A stretch of 37,649 nt of DNA from Mobilicoccus sp032100225 (GCA_032100225.1 DAMDJY010000010.1:1-37649); one strand, 5' to 3'; counted from the stretch's first letter, positions 1 through 8,351 are shown. Notes: a model not told the origin generated them from the sequence alone. Program-made: numbers and translations.

Positions 1-970
1 TGGTCAACCCCATCTGCAGCACGGCGGTGCCGACGCAGAAGTTCATCGAGCTCGTATAGCTGGTGCCGGGATTGCAGTTGCTCGCGATGGCCACGGTTGC
101 GCCCGCATCGAGCAGGCGGCGTGCCGGGGCGAGCGGTGCACGGGTCGACAGGTCACAGGCCGGGAGCACGGTGGCGACGACGTCGGAGCCCGCGAGCGCG
201 TCGACGTCGGCGTCGGAGAGGAAGTTGCAGTGATCGACGCTGGCGGCGCCCATCTCGACCGCGAGCGCCACGCCACCGGACTCGCCGAGCTGGTTGCCGT
301 GGACGCGCAGGCCGAGCCCGGCGTCGCGACAAGCGGTCAGCACTCGCCGGGACTGCTCCGAGGTGAACGCCCCCTCCTCACAGAACACATCGGCCCAGCG
401 CACGTACGGCCGTACCGCGTCGAGCATCGGGCCGCAAACGAGGTCGACGTACGCATCGGCGTCCATCGGCTCGCCGTCGGGTCCCCGCGGGACGAGATGC
501 GCACCGAGGTAGGTCACCTCGTCGACGACGGCAGACCCGATGCGGGCCGAGCGCTCCTCGTCCGCGACGGTGAGCCCGTAGCCGGTCTTGGTCTCGAGAT
601 AGGTCGTGCCTCCGGCGGTGGCGTCGTGCACCCGATCGCCGACGAGGGCGGCCAGTGTCCCGTCATCGGCAGCACGCGTGGCCGAGGTGGTCACGCCGAT
701 ACCGCCCGCGGCGTAGGACTCCCCCGCCATCCGCGCCTCGAACTCGGCCGAGCGGTCACCCGCGAACACGAGGTGGCTGTGCGAGTCGACCCAGCCGGGC
801 AGCATGGCGCGCCCCTGCAGCATCGAACGACGATCGGCGGCCGGAGCGTTCGCAGCTTCTCCGACCCACGCGATCGTCTCGCCCTCGATCACGACGGCGG
901 CGTCGGTGATCTTGGGGCGCTCCGGGTCGTTGGTCAGCAGTTCGCCGATGCCGGTGAGGAGTTCACTCAT
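1..970 (-). CDS. hutI: Imidazolonepropionase (HutI), C-terminus cut by window edge
   Basis: Cytosolic metal-dependent amidohydrolase of histidine degradation; it hydrolyses imidazolone-5-propionate to N-formimino-L-glutamate. The frame reads MSELLTGIGELLTNDP from ATG at 970 and stays open to the window start, giving 323 visible residues of the roughly 400 usual for the family. The amidohydrolase metal motif is visible as H64-S-H66 inside DSHSHLVFAGDR, and a later RVHGNQLG segment carries another expected metal histidine. The ATG overlaps the hutU stop as ATGA (967-970), so the two genes are one translationally coupled leftward operon. No hutH (histidine ammonia-lyase) is seen; it may lie beyond the edge. 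Family assignment is secure; the missing C-terminus cannot be judged. Confidence 0.95.
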   Translation of the reverse strand, partial: MSELLTGIGELLTNDPERPKITDAAVVIEGETIAWVGEAANAPAADRRSMLQGRAMLPGWVDSHSHLVFAGDRSAEFEARMAGESYAAGGIGVTTSATRAADDGTLAALVGDRVHDATAGGTTYLETKTGYGLTVADEERSARIGSAVVDEVTYLGAHLVPRGPDGEPMDADAYVDLVCGPMLDAVRPYVRWADVFCEEGAFTSEQSRRVLTACRDAGLGLRVHGNQLGESGGVALAVEMGAASVDHCNFLSDADVDALAGSDVVATVLPACDLSTRAPLAPARRLLDAGATVAIASNCNPGTSYTSSMNFCVGTAVLQMGLT

Positions 971-2670
971 GCGCGCGGCTCCGATTCACGCATGGGGATA
1001 CGGACGCCACGCTCGTCCGCGACCTCGATGGCCCGCTCGTAACCGGCGTCGGCGTGGCGAATGACGCCCATGCCGGGGTCGTTGGTCAGCAGGCGTTCGA
1101 GCTTCTGCGCCGCGAGATCGGTGCCGTCGGCGACGCCCACCTGACCGGCGTGGATCGAGCGGCCGATGCCGACTCCGCCGCCGTGGTGAATCGAGACCCA
1201 GGTCGCGCCCGAGCTCGTCGCCGTGAGGGCGTTGAGCAGCGGCCAGTCGGCGATGGCGTCCGAGCCGTCCTTCATCCCCTCGGTCTCGCGGTACGGCGAG
1301 GCGACCGAGCCGGAGTCGAGGTGGTCACGCCCGATGACGATGGGGGCCTTGACCTTGCCGTCACGCACGAGCTCGTTGAACAGCAGGCCGGCCGCCTGGC
1401 GTTCGCCGTACCCGAGCCAGCAGATGCGCGCGGGCAGGCCCTCGAACTCGACCCGCTCCTGCGCGGCGTCGAGCCACCGGTGCAGGTGCTCGTTCTCCGG
1501 GAAGAGGTTCTTGATGGCCTCGTCGGTGACGCGAATGTCTTCGGGGTCCCCCGAGAGCGCCACCCAGCGGAACGGGCCCATGCCCTCGCAGAACAGCGGG
1601 CGGATGTAGGCGGGCACGAACCCGGGGAACTCGAAGGCGCGGGTGTACCCGGCCTGGCGGGCCTCGTCGCGGATGGAGTTGCCGTAGTCGAACACCTCGG
1701 CGCCCTCGTCGAGGAACTCGACCATGGCCTGCACCTGCGCGGCCATGGACTCGCGCGCCTTCTTGGTGAAGCCTTCGGCGTCGGCCTCGGCCTCCTGCGC
1801 CCAGTCCTCCACCGTGATCTCGACGGGCAGGTACGACAGCGGGTCGTGGGCACTGGTCTGGTCGGTGACGACGTCGACCGTGACCTCTCCGGCGCGGTGA
1901 CGCCGCAGCATCTCCGGGAACACCTCGGCCGCATTGCCGACGAGCCCGACCGACCAGCCGCGCTTCTCCGCCTTGGCTGCCTTGACCTTGGCGATCGCCT
2001 CGTCGAGGTCGTCGACCACCTCGTCGAGGTAACGCTTGGAGACGCGGCGCTCGAGGCGGGCGCGATCGACGTCGACGACCAGGCACGCACCGTCGTTGAG
2101 CGTGACGGCGAGCGGCTGCGCGCCGCCCATGCCCCCGCATCCGCCGGTGAGGGTGAGGGTGCCGGCCAGGGTGGGCGTCTCGATCCGGCCCTGCTCGTGC
2201 ATCTTCTTGGCCACGGCGGCGAACGTCTCGAACGTGCCCTGCAGGATGCCCTGCGTCGCGATGTAGATCCACGATCCGGCCGTCATCTGGCCGTACATCA
2301 TCAGACCCTCGGCCTCGAGCTTGCGAAACTCGGGCCAGGTGGCCCAGTCGCCGACGAGGTTGGAGTTGGCGATGAGTACCCGCGGCGCCCACACGTTGGT
2401 GCGGAACACCCCGACGGGCTTGCCCGACTGCACGAGCAGCGTCTCGTCGTCCTCCAGGGTCTTGAGCGTCGCGATGATCGCGTCGAACGCCTCCCACGAG
2501 CGCGCCGCGCGCCCGGTGCCGCCGTAGACGACGAGGTCGTCGGGCCGCTCCGCGACCTCGGGGTCGAGGTTGTTGCACAGCATGCGCAGCGGCGCTTCGG
2601 TCTGCCAGCTCTTGGCGTTGAGCTGCGTACCGCGCGGTGCGTGAACTTCGCGGGCTCGGGGCAGTGCCAT
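967..2670 (-). CDS. hutU: Urocanate hydratase (HutU)
   Basis: Urocanase, second enzyme of histidine degradation, converting urocanate to imidazolone propionate with tightly bound NAD+. The 567-residue protein has the usual length. Visible signatures are YGGTGR near residue 50, the glycine-rich GGCGGMGGAQPLA near 176-188 for NAD+ binding, and the active-site segment FEGLPARICW with Cys417, which corresponds to the essential Cys410 of the Pseudomonas enzyme as I recall it. The start at 2670 is ATG preceded by AAGGAG 8 nt upstream, which supports it. It is the first gene of the leftward hutU-hutI operon and is divergent from phzF with 169 bp between them. No truncation or frameshift. Confidence 0.97.
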   Translation of the reverse strand: MALPRAREVHAPRGTQLNAKSWQTEAPLRMLCNNLDPEVAERPDDLVVYGGTGRAARSWEAFDAIIATLKTLEDDETLLVQSGKPVGVFRTNVWAPRVLIANSNLVGDWATWPEFRKLEAEGLMMYGQMTAGSWIYIATQGILQGTFETFAAVAKKMHEQGRIETPTLAGTLTLTGGCGGMGGAQPLAVTLNDGACLVVDVDRARLERRVSKRYLDEVVDDLDEAIAKVKAAKAEKRGWSVGLVGNAAEVFPEMLRRHRAGEVTVDVVTDQTSAHDPLSYLPVEITVEDWAQEAEADAEGFTKKARESMAAQVQAMVEFLDEGAEVFDYGNSIRDEARQAGYTRAFEFPGFVPAYIRPLFCEGMGPFRWVALSGDPEDIRVTDEAIKNLFPENEHLHRWLDAAQERVEFEGLPARICWLGYGERQAAGLLFNELVRDGKVKAPIVIGRDHLDSGSVASPYRETEGMKDGSDAIADWPLLNALTATSSGATWVSIHHGGGVGIGRSIHAGQVGVADGTDLAAQKLERLLTNDPGMGVIRHADAGYERAIEVADERGVRIPMRESEPRA

Positions 2671-2827
2671 GGCACGACTCCTTCGGACGGGGAATGGTCT
2701 CTGCCCACCATGACACTCCCGCCGGGCTCACTCTGTCAGCCGAACCCGCCCGACTGGTCAGACACATCGACCCACGAGCACGGCGCGCCACTCATCGCGC
2801 CCACTGCCGTCACGGCCCTTCCCGCCG

Positions 2828-2833
2828 TAGGGT
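2828..2833 (+). promoter_or_regulatory. Candidate -10 element (TAGGGT) for a leaderless phzF transcript
   Basis: TAGGGT matches TANNNT and ends 6 nt before the phzF ATG, so transcription would start at or next to the start codon. No Shine-Dalgarno sequence precedes the ATG. The -35 position is not convincing. Leaderless genes with this geometry are known to be common in actinobacteria; the promoter itself is inferred. Confidence 0.45.
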
Positions 2834-2839
2834 CCCCGC

Positions 2840-3679
2840 ATGAGACATCGATTCAGTCAGGTGGACGTGTTCTCCGCCGAGCCCTTTCGCGGCAACCCGG
2901 TCGCCGTCGTGCACGGCGCCGACGACATCGACGAGGCCGACATGGCGTCGTTCGCCCGCTGGACCAACCTGTCGGAGACCACGTTCCTGCTCTCCCCCAC
3001 CACCGACGAGGCCGACTACCGGCTGCGCATCTTCACCCCCGGCGGTGAGCTGCCCTTCGCCGGCCACCCCACCCTCGGCTCGGCGCGCGCCTGGCTCGAG
3101 GCGGGCGGCATGCCGCGCTCGTCCACGGGCCTCGTGCAGGAGTGCGCCGCGGGACTGATCCAGCTTCGCTCCACCGACGGTGAACTCTCCTTCGCCGCAC
3201 CACCTCTCGTCCGGTCAGGCTCTGTGGACCCGGCCGACATCCGGCAGATCCAGCAGGCCCTGGACCTCCCCGACGAGGCCGTCCTCGATGCCGCGTGGGT
3301 CGACAACGGACCCGGCTGGATCGGGCTCCTCCTCGACAGCCCCGACACTGTCCTGGCCCTGCGGCCGGATCTGCCCGCACTCGGCGACCTCAAGGTCGGT
3401 GTCCTCGCCCGGTACCCCGACGGGGGACCCGCCGATGTCGAGGTCAGGGCATTCGTGCCGTCGCTCGGCGTCGGTGAGGACCCGGTCACCGGCAGCCTTA
3501 ACGCCGGCCTCGCCCTGTGGCTTATCGGCAACGGCACCCTGCCCCCGTCCTACACGGCGGCACAGGGTGCCGCGCTCGGCCGGCGAGGGCGGCTGTCGAT
3601 CACCTCCGCCGACGGCCAGGTGTGGATCGGCGGCGATGCGGTCTGCACCATCACCGGTGAAGTGACCTTTGCCGGATGA
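2840..3679 (+). CDS. PhzF-family isomerase-like protein
   Basis: Member of the PhzF / diaminopimelate-epimerase-fold superfamily, 279 residues as usual for the family. It begins MRHRFSQVDVFSAEPFRGNP, the typical N-terminus. The putative catalytic glutamate is Glu46 in NLSETTF, followed by FTPGGELPFAGHPT (residues 65-78) and EDPVTGS (213-219), the two other conserved active-site segments. Family members act as isomerases in phenazine synthesis, but most genomic homologues have no known substrate, and no phenazine genes are present here. It sits between hutU (divergent) and hutG (same strand, 22 nt downstream), which suggests a role near histidine breakdown, but that is inference. The start lacks a ribosome site and follows a TAGGGT hexamer. 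Confidence 0.9.
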   Translation: MRHRFSQVDVFSAEPFRGNPVAVVHGADDIDEADMASFARWTNLSETTFLLSPTTDEADYRLRIFTPGGELPFAGHPTLGSARAWLEAGGMPRSSTGLVQECAAGLIQLRSTDGELSFAAPPLVRSGSVDPADIRQIQQALDLPDEAVLDAAWVDNGPGWIGLLLDSPDTVLALRPDLPALGDLKVGVLARYPDGGPADVEVRAFVPSLGVGEDPVTGSLNAGLALWLIGNGTLPPSYTAAQGAALGRRGRLSITSADGQVWIGGDAVCTITGEVTFAG

Positions 3680-3688
3680 GCGCGCCCC

Positions 3689-3694
3689 TAGAGT
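3689..3694 (+). promoter_or_regulatory. Candidate -10 element (TAGAGT) for hutG
   Basis: TAGAGT lies just after the phzF stop and ends 7 nt before the hutG ATG at 3702. This would give hutG its own leaderless transcript. No clear -35 box is visible, and cotranscription with phzF remains possible. Confidence 0.4.
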
Positions 3695-3701
3695 CGAGGC
3701 C

Positions 3702-4667
3702 ATGAGCAGGCGAGAAGCAGATCCGTCCCGTTGGCAAGGACGCAACGACGGCCCAGGTCCGGAGCATCGGCGCTGGCACCAGCAGATCGCGTCGCCGGAA
3801 CAGGCTTCGGCGCAGGGCCGGCCAGGGCACGGCGGGGTGGCGCTTGTCGGCTTCGCCAGCGATGAAGGTGTGCGGCGCAACGGCGGACGTGTCGGTGCGG
3901 CCGAGGGACCGGAAGCCCTGCGCACCGCTCTGGCTCCACTCGCCCTGCACGTCGACGTCCCGCTGCACGACGCGGGCACGGTCGTCGTCGACGGTGAGGA
4001 CCTCGAAGGCGGGCACGACGAACTCGCCGCGGTGATGGCGCCACTCGTCGATGCCCACGATCTCGTGGTGGTCCTCGGTGGGGGTCATGAAACGGCGTAC
4101 GGGAGCTACCTCGGCCGCACCCGCGCAGTGCGTCTGCAGGGCAAGCGGATCGGCGTCGTCAACCTCGACGCCCACTTCGATCTGCGGCAGGCCGACCGCC
4201 CGAGCTCTGGCACGCCGTTCCTCCAGATGGCCGAGGCCGACGAGCAGGCCGGGCGCGACTTCGACTACACCGTCGTCGGCATCGCCCGCCCCTTGAACAC
4301 CCCAGTGCTGTTCGAGACCGCCGACCGCCTCGGCGTCCGCTACGTCCTGGACGTCGACGCCACCCCCACGCACCTCCCCGATGTGCTCGGGGTGATCGAC
4401 GACGTCCTCACTCGCGTCGACGCCGTGCATCTGTCCATCGACCTCGACGTTCTTCCCGCCGCCGCCGCGCCCGGAGTCAGTGCCCCGGCCGCGTTCGGAG
4501 TCCCCATCGAGGTCCTCGACGCGATCTGCGACCGCATCGCTGCCAGCGGCAAACTCGTCGTCCTCGACGTCGTCGAACTCTGTCCCCGGCTCGACATCGA
4601 CGGGCACACCGCCCGTGCCGCCGCCCGGCTCGTCACGACCTGCGTGCACGCACTGCCGGCGCACTAA
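3702..4667 (+). CDS. hutG: Formimidoylglutamase (HutG)
   Basis: Arginase/agmatinase-fold hydrolase of 321 residues that splits N-formimino-L-glutamate into glutamate and formamide using two Mn2+ ions, completing the four-enzyme Hut route. The metal ligands are visible: H129 in GGGHE, D156, H158 and D160 in NLDAHFD, and D247 and D249 in SIDLDV. The extreme N-terminus is rich in polar and charged residues and is not conserved. An in-frame TTG at 3669 would overlap phzF and add 11 residues; I prefer the ATG at 3702 because it follows a TAGAGT hexamer at leaderless spacing. It ends just before a strong hairpin shared with ssrA. Speciation as formimidoylglutamase rather than another ureohydrolase rests on the hut neighbours. 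Confidence 0.93.
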   Translation: MSRREADPSRWQGRNDGPGPEHRRWHQQIASPEQASAQGRPGHGGVALVGFASDEGVRRNGGRVGAAEGPEALRTALAPLALHVDVPLHDAGTVVVDGEDLEGGHDELAAVMAPLVDAHDLVVVLGGGHETAYGSYLGRTRAVRLQGKRIGVVNLDAHFDLRQADRPSSGTPFLQMAEADEQAGRDFDYTVVGIARPLNTPVLFETADRLGVRYVLDVDATPTHLPDVLGVIDDVLTRVDAVHLSIDLDVLPAAAAPGVSAPAAFGVPIEVLDAICDRIAASGKLVVLDVVELCPRLDIDGHTARAAARLVTTCVHALPAH

Positions 4668-4683
4668 CCCCCACGGACACACG

Positions 4684-4730
4684 CGAAGGCCCCGAGGTCC
4701 GCGACAGAATCGCAGCTCTCGGGGCCTTCG
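4684..4730. terminator. Bidirectional hairpin terminator between hutG and ssrA
   Basis: Perfect 13-bp inverted repeat: CGAAGGCCCCGAG at 4684-4696 and its complement at 4718-4730, with a 21-nt loop. It lies 16 nt after the hutG stop and 40 nt past the 3' end of ssrA, between converging transcripts. There is no T-tract, as is common in high-GC actinobacteria. Confidence 0.8.
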
Positions 4731-4769
4731 TGAACTACACGAGGATGACGTGCCACTGCCCGCAGGGAG

Positions 4770-5132
4770 TGGAGGTGGCGGGAATCGAACCCGCGTCCGC
4801 CGACGCAAAACCAGGACTTCTCCGGGCGCAGTGCGCTATGGATTTTCTCGGCCCCAGGACTCGCACGCACACGTTCCCTGACAGGCCCAGTCGAGAAAGA
4901 GTCCCACGCAGCGTCCCGACACCGCTGCGCAGCAAGATCTCTAGCTGATGCCAGACACTAGGCCGAGATCACACCTAGGCTGACAGACTTCGGGCTCGCT
5001 CAGGCGGCGAGGGCGAAGTCGGTGCGCTTGGAATCGGCACCTATTGGTTTGCTGAGGGCGTTTACGAGATAACTCAGCATCCTCGGCCCGCTTCCCCTGA
5101 TAACACGATCGACGTCGAAACCGATCACCCCC
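4770..5132 (-). ncRNA. ssrA: tmRNA (transfer-messenger RNA)
   Basis: One-piece tmRNA that frees stalled ribosomes with SmpB. Reading leftward, the 5' end GGGGGTGATCGGTTTCGAC pairs its first seven bases with CACCTCC at the 3' end (one G-U pair) to form the acceptor stem. The T arm is GCGGG-TTCGATT-CCCGC. The tag frame begins at resume codon GCC (5036-5038) and encodes ADSKRTDFALAA before TGA at 5000-5002, close to the M. tuberculosis tag ADSHQRDYALAA (from memory). The genome continues CTC after the discriminator A, so the 3' CCA is not encoded and must be added. Length is 363 nt without CCA. smpB lies about 0.7 kb upstream on the same strand. Confidence 0.96.
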
Positions 5133-5214
5133 GCGATGGCGGAGGGCACGTCACCCTGTGCAGTTGTCAGCGCCGGTGCCTGCCGGCTCATGTTCCGCTC
5201 GTGGGCGGAGGTTC

Positions 5215-5244
5215 ATTCTACGGCGTCAACGACGGCCCGGTCGA
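5215..5244 (-). promoter_or_regulatory. Candidate ssrA promoter
   Basis: Read on the minus strand, TCGACC (5239-5244), an 18-nt spacer and TAGAAT (5215-5220) form a sigma-70-type promoter. It would start a precursor about 75 nt before the mature 5' end of tmRNA, leaving a leader for RNase processing. Only the sequence supports it. Confidence 0.45.
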
Positions 5245-5301
5245 CCGCATTCCCACCGGGGTGGGAGACGCGACCGCAGCAGACGTCGTCAACGGCGACG
5301 G

Positions 5302-5721
5302 TCAGTCGCAGGGCTCGGACTCCATGTGGAACTCGCGGCCGGTCATCTCTTCGATCTCGATCTCCACGTAGTTGAACTTGTCCGTGGCGATCCAGGGGCG
5401 CAGCGGGAGGGTCTCGACGTACTCGATGTCCTCCGCCGATTCCAACTGACGCGCGACACCCTTGACGATGACGCTACGAGCCGTCTCGTCACGCATGTCG
5501 TCGACCTCGAAGGCGACGTTGTGGTTGATCGTTACACCGAACAACTTGCTGCCGCCGGAGGTGCGGAAGTAGATCTTGCCGCCGCGCGCGCAGTAGTTGA
5601 TGGGGACGATCTCGGGGTGGGACCCGATGGCGTAGGCGAGTCGACCGAACGACTTCGACTCGAGGAACGCCTCGGCGTCTGCGTTGTCCAGGACCTGCGG
5701 GTTTTCGCTGCCGCTCTGCAT
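5302..5721 (-). CDS. Pyridoxamine 5'-phosphate oxidase-like FMN/F420-binding protein
   Basis: A 139-residue protein of the split-barrel flavin-reductase type (Pyridox_ox_2-like). Typical segments are SFGRLAYAIGSHPEIVPINYCARGG (in parts, residues 23-47), a KIYFRTSGGSK strand pair, and VAFEVDD followed by a SVIVKGVARQL strand. Such proteins bind FMN or F420 or degrade haem; the substrate here is unknown. The start at 5721 is chosen because GAGGAG lies just upstream; a longer frame upstream lacks homology-like sequence. It lies between smpB and ssrA, on the same strand, an arrangement that could be incidental. Confidence 0.8.
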   Translation of the reverse strand: MQSGSENPQVLDNADAEAFLESKSFGRLAYAIGSHPEIVPINYCARGGKIYFRTSGGSKLFGVTINHNVAFEVDDMRDETARSVIVKGVARQLESAEDIEYVETLPLRPWIATDKFNYVEIEIEEMTGREFHMESEPCD

Positions 5722-5868
5722 CTCGCTGCTCCTCTCGACCGGGGAAACCCCGGAGACGGTCGCCCTGTCGTCCACCCTAGTCCCCGAGACCGCTCCTGGG
5801 GACAGGGCCGCAGAGGTGGAATGTCCGACCGGCCGGTCGCCCACGGTGCCCGCTCACGGGCACAGGTG

Positions 5869-6339
5869 TCAGCGGTTGGCCCGCAGCGAGATCGCACGCT
5901 CGGCTTCGCGCCTGTCCTGACGCTCGCGCAGCGCGTGCCGCTTGTCGTACTCCTTCTTGCCCTTGGCCAGCGCGATCTCGACCTTGGCGCGGCCGTCCTT
6001 GAAGTACAGGGACAACGGGACGATGGTGTGGCCGCTCTCGCGGCTCTTGATCGCGAGCTTGTCGATCTCGAAGCGGTTGAGCAGCATCTTGCGCTTGCGG
6101 CGAGCGGCGTGGTTGGTCCACGTGCCCTGGTGGTACTCCGGGATGTGCACGCCCTCGAGCCAGGCCTCGCCTCCGTCGATCGAACCGAAACCGTCGACGA
6201 GGCTCGCGCGGCCCTGCCGCAGCGACTTGACCTCGGTGCCGGTGAGGACGAGCCCCGCCTCGAAGGTGTCTTCGATGATGTAGTCGTGCCGCGCCTTGCG
6301 ATTGCGGGCGACGACGTTCGTGCCCTTCTCCTTGGCCAT
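5869..6339 (-). CDS. smpB: SsrA-binding protein SmpB
   Basis: Small basic RNA-binding protein of 156 residues that carries tmRNA into stalled ribosomes. It shows the family's full course: N-terminal MAKEKGTNVVARNRKARHDY, then IEDTFEAGLVLTGTEVKSLR, the HIPEYHQGTW region, and LYFKDGRAKVEIALAKGKKEYDKR, followed by a basic tail that inserts in the mRNA channel. The start at 6339 is fixed by a very strong GGAGGAGGTGAGGAG just upstream. It shares strand and neighbourhood with ssrA, its RNA partner, and follows ftsX as in many actinobacteria. Confidence 0.97.
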   Translation of the reverse strand: MAKEKGTNVVARNRKARHDYIIEDTFEAGLVLTGTEVKSLRQGRASLVDGFGSIDGGEAWLEGVHIPEYHQGTWTNHAARRKRKMLLNRFEIDKLAIKSRESGHTIVPLSLYFKDGRAKVEIALAKGKKEYDKRHALRERQDRREAERAISLRANR

Positions 6340-6483
6340 TGCTCTCCTCACCTCCTCCGGTCCGTGCAGGTGTGATTCACCGTCTGTTCTGTCGACCGAC
6401 GCATCAGGATAGGCGACGCCGGCCGGGCACGACCAGCCGATTCGGCGCGTGCACCCGAGCAACGGTCGATGCGTCGCAGTCGA

Positions 6484-7392
6484 TCAGGCGCGGACGTGGC
6501 GAGACAGAGAGAACCAGGAGACGAGGATCGCGAGCACTGCTGCGACCAGGACGAGCCACCCGGAGACGGCCCACGCGTCGGCGTCGGTGATCCAGGCGAA
6601 GTCGCGGAACCGTTCGGCCAGGGTCGAGACACCGAACCGGACCACTCCCCAGAGGGCCAGAACTGCGAGGCCGGAGCCGATGAGCGCGGCCAGCAGGATC
6701 TCGATCACGAACGGGAGCCGGATCGACAGCTTGGACGCGCCCACCATCCGCTTGATGGCAATCTCTCGGCGCCGTGTCCAGGCGACCTGGCGAATCGTCG
6801 TCGAGGTGAGCAGCACGGCCGCGACGAGCATGACAGCGGCCAGCCCGAGCGCGACCGTGCGCAGCACCGAGAGCACCCGGATCAGCGGGTCGAGCACCTC
6901 ACGGATGTCGTTGACCGCAGCGACACCCGGCATCTCGGAGAACGTCTGGTGGATCAGGGGGTACTGCGCCGGGTCCGACAACTTGACGCGGAACGCCGGC
7001 GGGATCGCCTCCTTGGGCGTATCCGCGAACGTGGGGTTGTCGCGGAACTGCTCCTGGAACCGGGCGTACGCCTCGGCCTGAGACTCGTAGTAGACGACGT
7101 CGACCGTCGGTTTCATCGAGTCGAGCATGAGGCGGATCGCATCCTGTTGCGCAGGCGTGGCGGGCCCCTTGGCGCATGCCTCCTCGTTCGACCGCTCGGG
7201 GCAGAGAAAGATCGAGACCTCGACCCGGTCGTACCAGTAACCCTTGGCCGCCTCGACCTGACGGTCGGCGAGCAACCCCATGCCGAGGAAGAACAGGGAC
7301 GTGGTGGTCACGATGACGACCGCGATCGCCATCGACAGGCTGCGCCGCAGACCGGTCCAGACCTCACCGGCGAGGAATCCCGGCCGGATCAT
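6484..7392 (-). CDS. ftsX: Cell division ABC-type protein FtsX
   Basis: Membrane partner of FtsE; the complex transmits ATP-driven movement across the membrane to activate peptidoglycan hydrolases at division. The 302-residue protein has an N-terminal membrane helix (about 20-42), a large outside domain (about 43-175), and three further helices (about 176-200, 226-252, 274-296), the standard FtsX plan. The outside domain contains two cysteines, Cys64 and Cys73, which could form a disulfide. The RRREIAIKRMVGAS segment between helices 2 and 3 is the usual cytosolic coupling region. Its ATG overlaps the ftsE stop by four bases (ATGA), so translation is coupled. Confidence 0.96.
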   Translation of the reverse strand: MIRPGFLAGEVWTGLRRSLSMAIAVVIVTTTSLFFLGMGLLADRQVEAAKGYWYDRVEVSIFLCPERSNEEACAKGPATPAQQDAIRLMLDSMKPTVDVVYYESQAEAYARFQEQFRDNPTFADTPKEAIPPAFRVKLSDPAQYPLIHQTFSEMPGVAAVNDIREVLDPLIRVLSVLRTVALGLAAVMLVAAVLLTSTTIRQVAWTRRREIAIKRMVGASKLSIRLPFVIEILLAALIGSGLAVLALWGVVRFGVSTLAERFRDFAWITDADAWAVSGWLVLVAAVLAILVSWFSLSRHVRA

Positions 7393-8351
7393 CGCCCCTC
7401 CTCCGCGGCGTCGGCGTCGACGTCGGCGTCGGCGTCGTGCGCGCCGGAGGTGGCAGGACCGCCTCCGGGGCCATTGCCCGTGTCGGATACGGGTGGCGGG
7501 TCGATCGAGTTCACAGAGGCCTTCGGGATGGTGGGGGCGGGGCTCACTCCTGCGCCAGGACTCGTGCCGGACCCCGTGAGCGTTGCCGAGTTCGCAGATG
7601 CGCCGGCACCGACTGCGCCGTCGCGGCTCACCGGAGGGCCGGACGTCTTGTCGGTGGGGAGGTCGGGGGCGCGCAGGTAGAGGCCGCCTGCCTCGTCACG
7701 CACGATGCGGCCCTCGTCGAGCTGGACGACACGGCGGCGCAGGGTGTCGACGATGCGGTCGTCGTGCGTGGCCATGACCACGGTGGTGCCGCGGGCGTTG
7801 ATCTCCTCGAGGAGCCGCACGAGCTCGAGGCTGGCCCGCGGGTCGAGGTTGCCGGTGGGCTCGTCGGCGAGCAGCAGGGTGGGCTTGCGCACGAGAGCTC
7901 GCGCCACGGCCACCCGCTGCTGTTCACCGCCGGAGAGCTGGTGCGGCAGTCGCTTCTCGAACCCGCCGAGTCCGACGGTCTCCAGTGCCTCGGGGACGGC
8001 CTGGTCGATCACGGACGGCTTCTCCCCGAGGACGTGCAGCACGTACGCGACGTTCTGGTGCACGGTCTTGTCGGGCAGCAGGCGAAAGTCCTGGAACACG
8101 GTGCCGACCTGTCGGCGCAGGCGCGGAACGGCGCCGCCGCGGATCTTGGTCAGGTCGACCCCGGCCACGGTCAGCCCACCCGAGGTGACCTTCTCCTCCC
8201 GCACGGCCAGCCGGACGATCGTCGACTTGCCCGAGCCCGAGGGCCCGACGAGGAAGACGAAGTCCCCCGCGTCGACGGTCAGGTCGATGCCGTCCAGGGC
8301 AGGCCTCGTCGAGCGGGGATAGGTCTTGACCACAGAAGCGAATCGGAGCAT
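7389..8351 (-). CDS. ftsE: Cell division ATP-binding protein FtsE with long C-terminal tail
   Basis: Cytosolic ABC ATPase that drives FtsX. All nucleotide-site motifs are intact: Walker A GPSGSGKST (36-44), Q-loop Gln87, signature LSGGEQ (139-144), Walker B LLLADEP (159-165) and H-loop His196. The canonical domain ends near residue 224. About 95 further residues follow, rich in Pro, Ser, Thr, Gly and Ala and ending in an acidic DADADVDADAAEE run encoded by GC-rich hexamer repeats; FtsE is usually about 229 residues. The start at 8351 matches the typical MLRFASVVKTYP N-terminus. The upstream divergent region belongs to the transcarboxylase operon. Function is secure; the tail's role is unknown. 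Confidence 0.96.
   Translation of the reverse strand: MLRFASVVKTYPRSTRPALDGIDLTVDAGDFVFLVGPSGSGKSTIVRLAVREEKVTSGGLTVAGVDLTKIRGGAVPRLRRQVGTVFQDFRLLPDKTVHQNVAYVLHVLGEKPSVIDQAVPEALETVGLGGFEKRLPHQLSGGEQQRVAVARALVRKPTLLLADEPTGNLDPRASLELVRLLEEINARGTTVVMATHDDRIVDTLRRRVVQLDEGRIVRDEAGGLYLRAPDLPTDKTSGPPVSRDGAVGAGASANSATLTGSGTSPGAGVSPAPTIPKASVNSIDPPPVSDTGNGPGGGPATSGAHDADADVDADAAEEGR
7408..7438. repeat. GGCGTC/GACGTC hexamer repeats in the ftsE tail
   Basis: Tandem hexamer-like units (gcgtcg, gcgtcg, acgtcg, gcgtcg, gcgtcg) encode alternating Asp-Ala/Asp-Val near the FtsE C-terminus. Such repeats can change copy number by slippage without breaking frame. Confidence 0.7.

Noticed and set aside
1054..3048. 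664-codon open frame opposite hutU, running into phzF
   Set aside because: Shadow of hutU; the part overlapping phzF is also out of frame with a well-supported gene.
4735..5191. Small frames across the tmRNA region, and a tRNA-like T arm at 4771-4800
   Set aside because: The T arm and the frame ending in ALAA are parts of the tmRNA, not a separate tRNA or protein gene.
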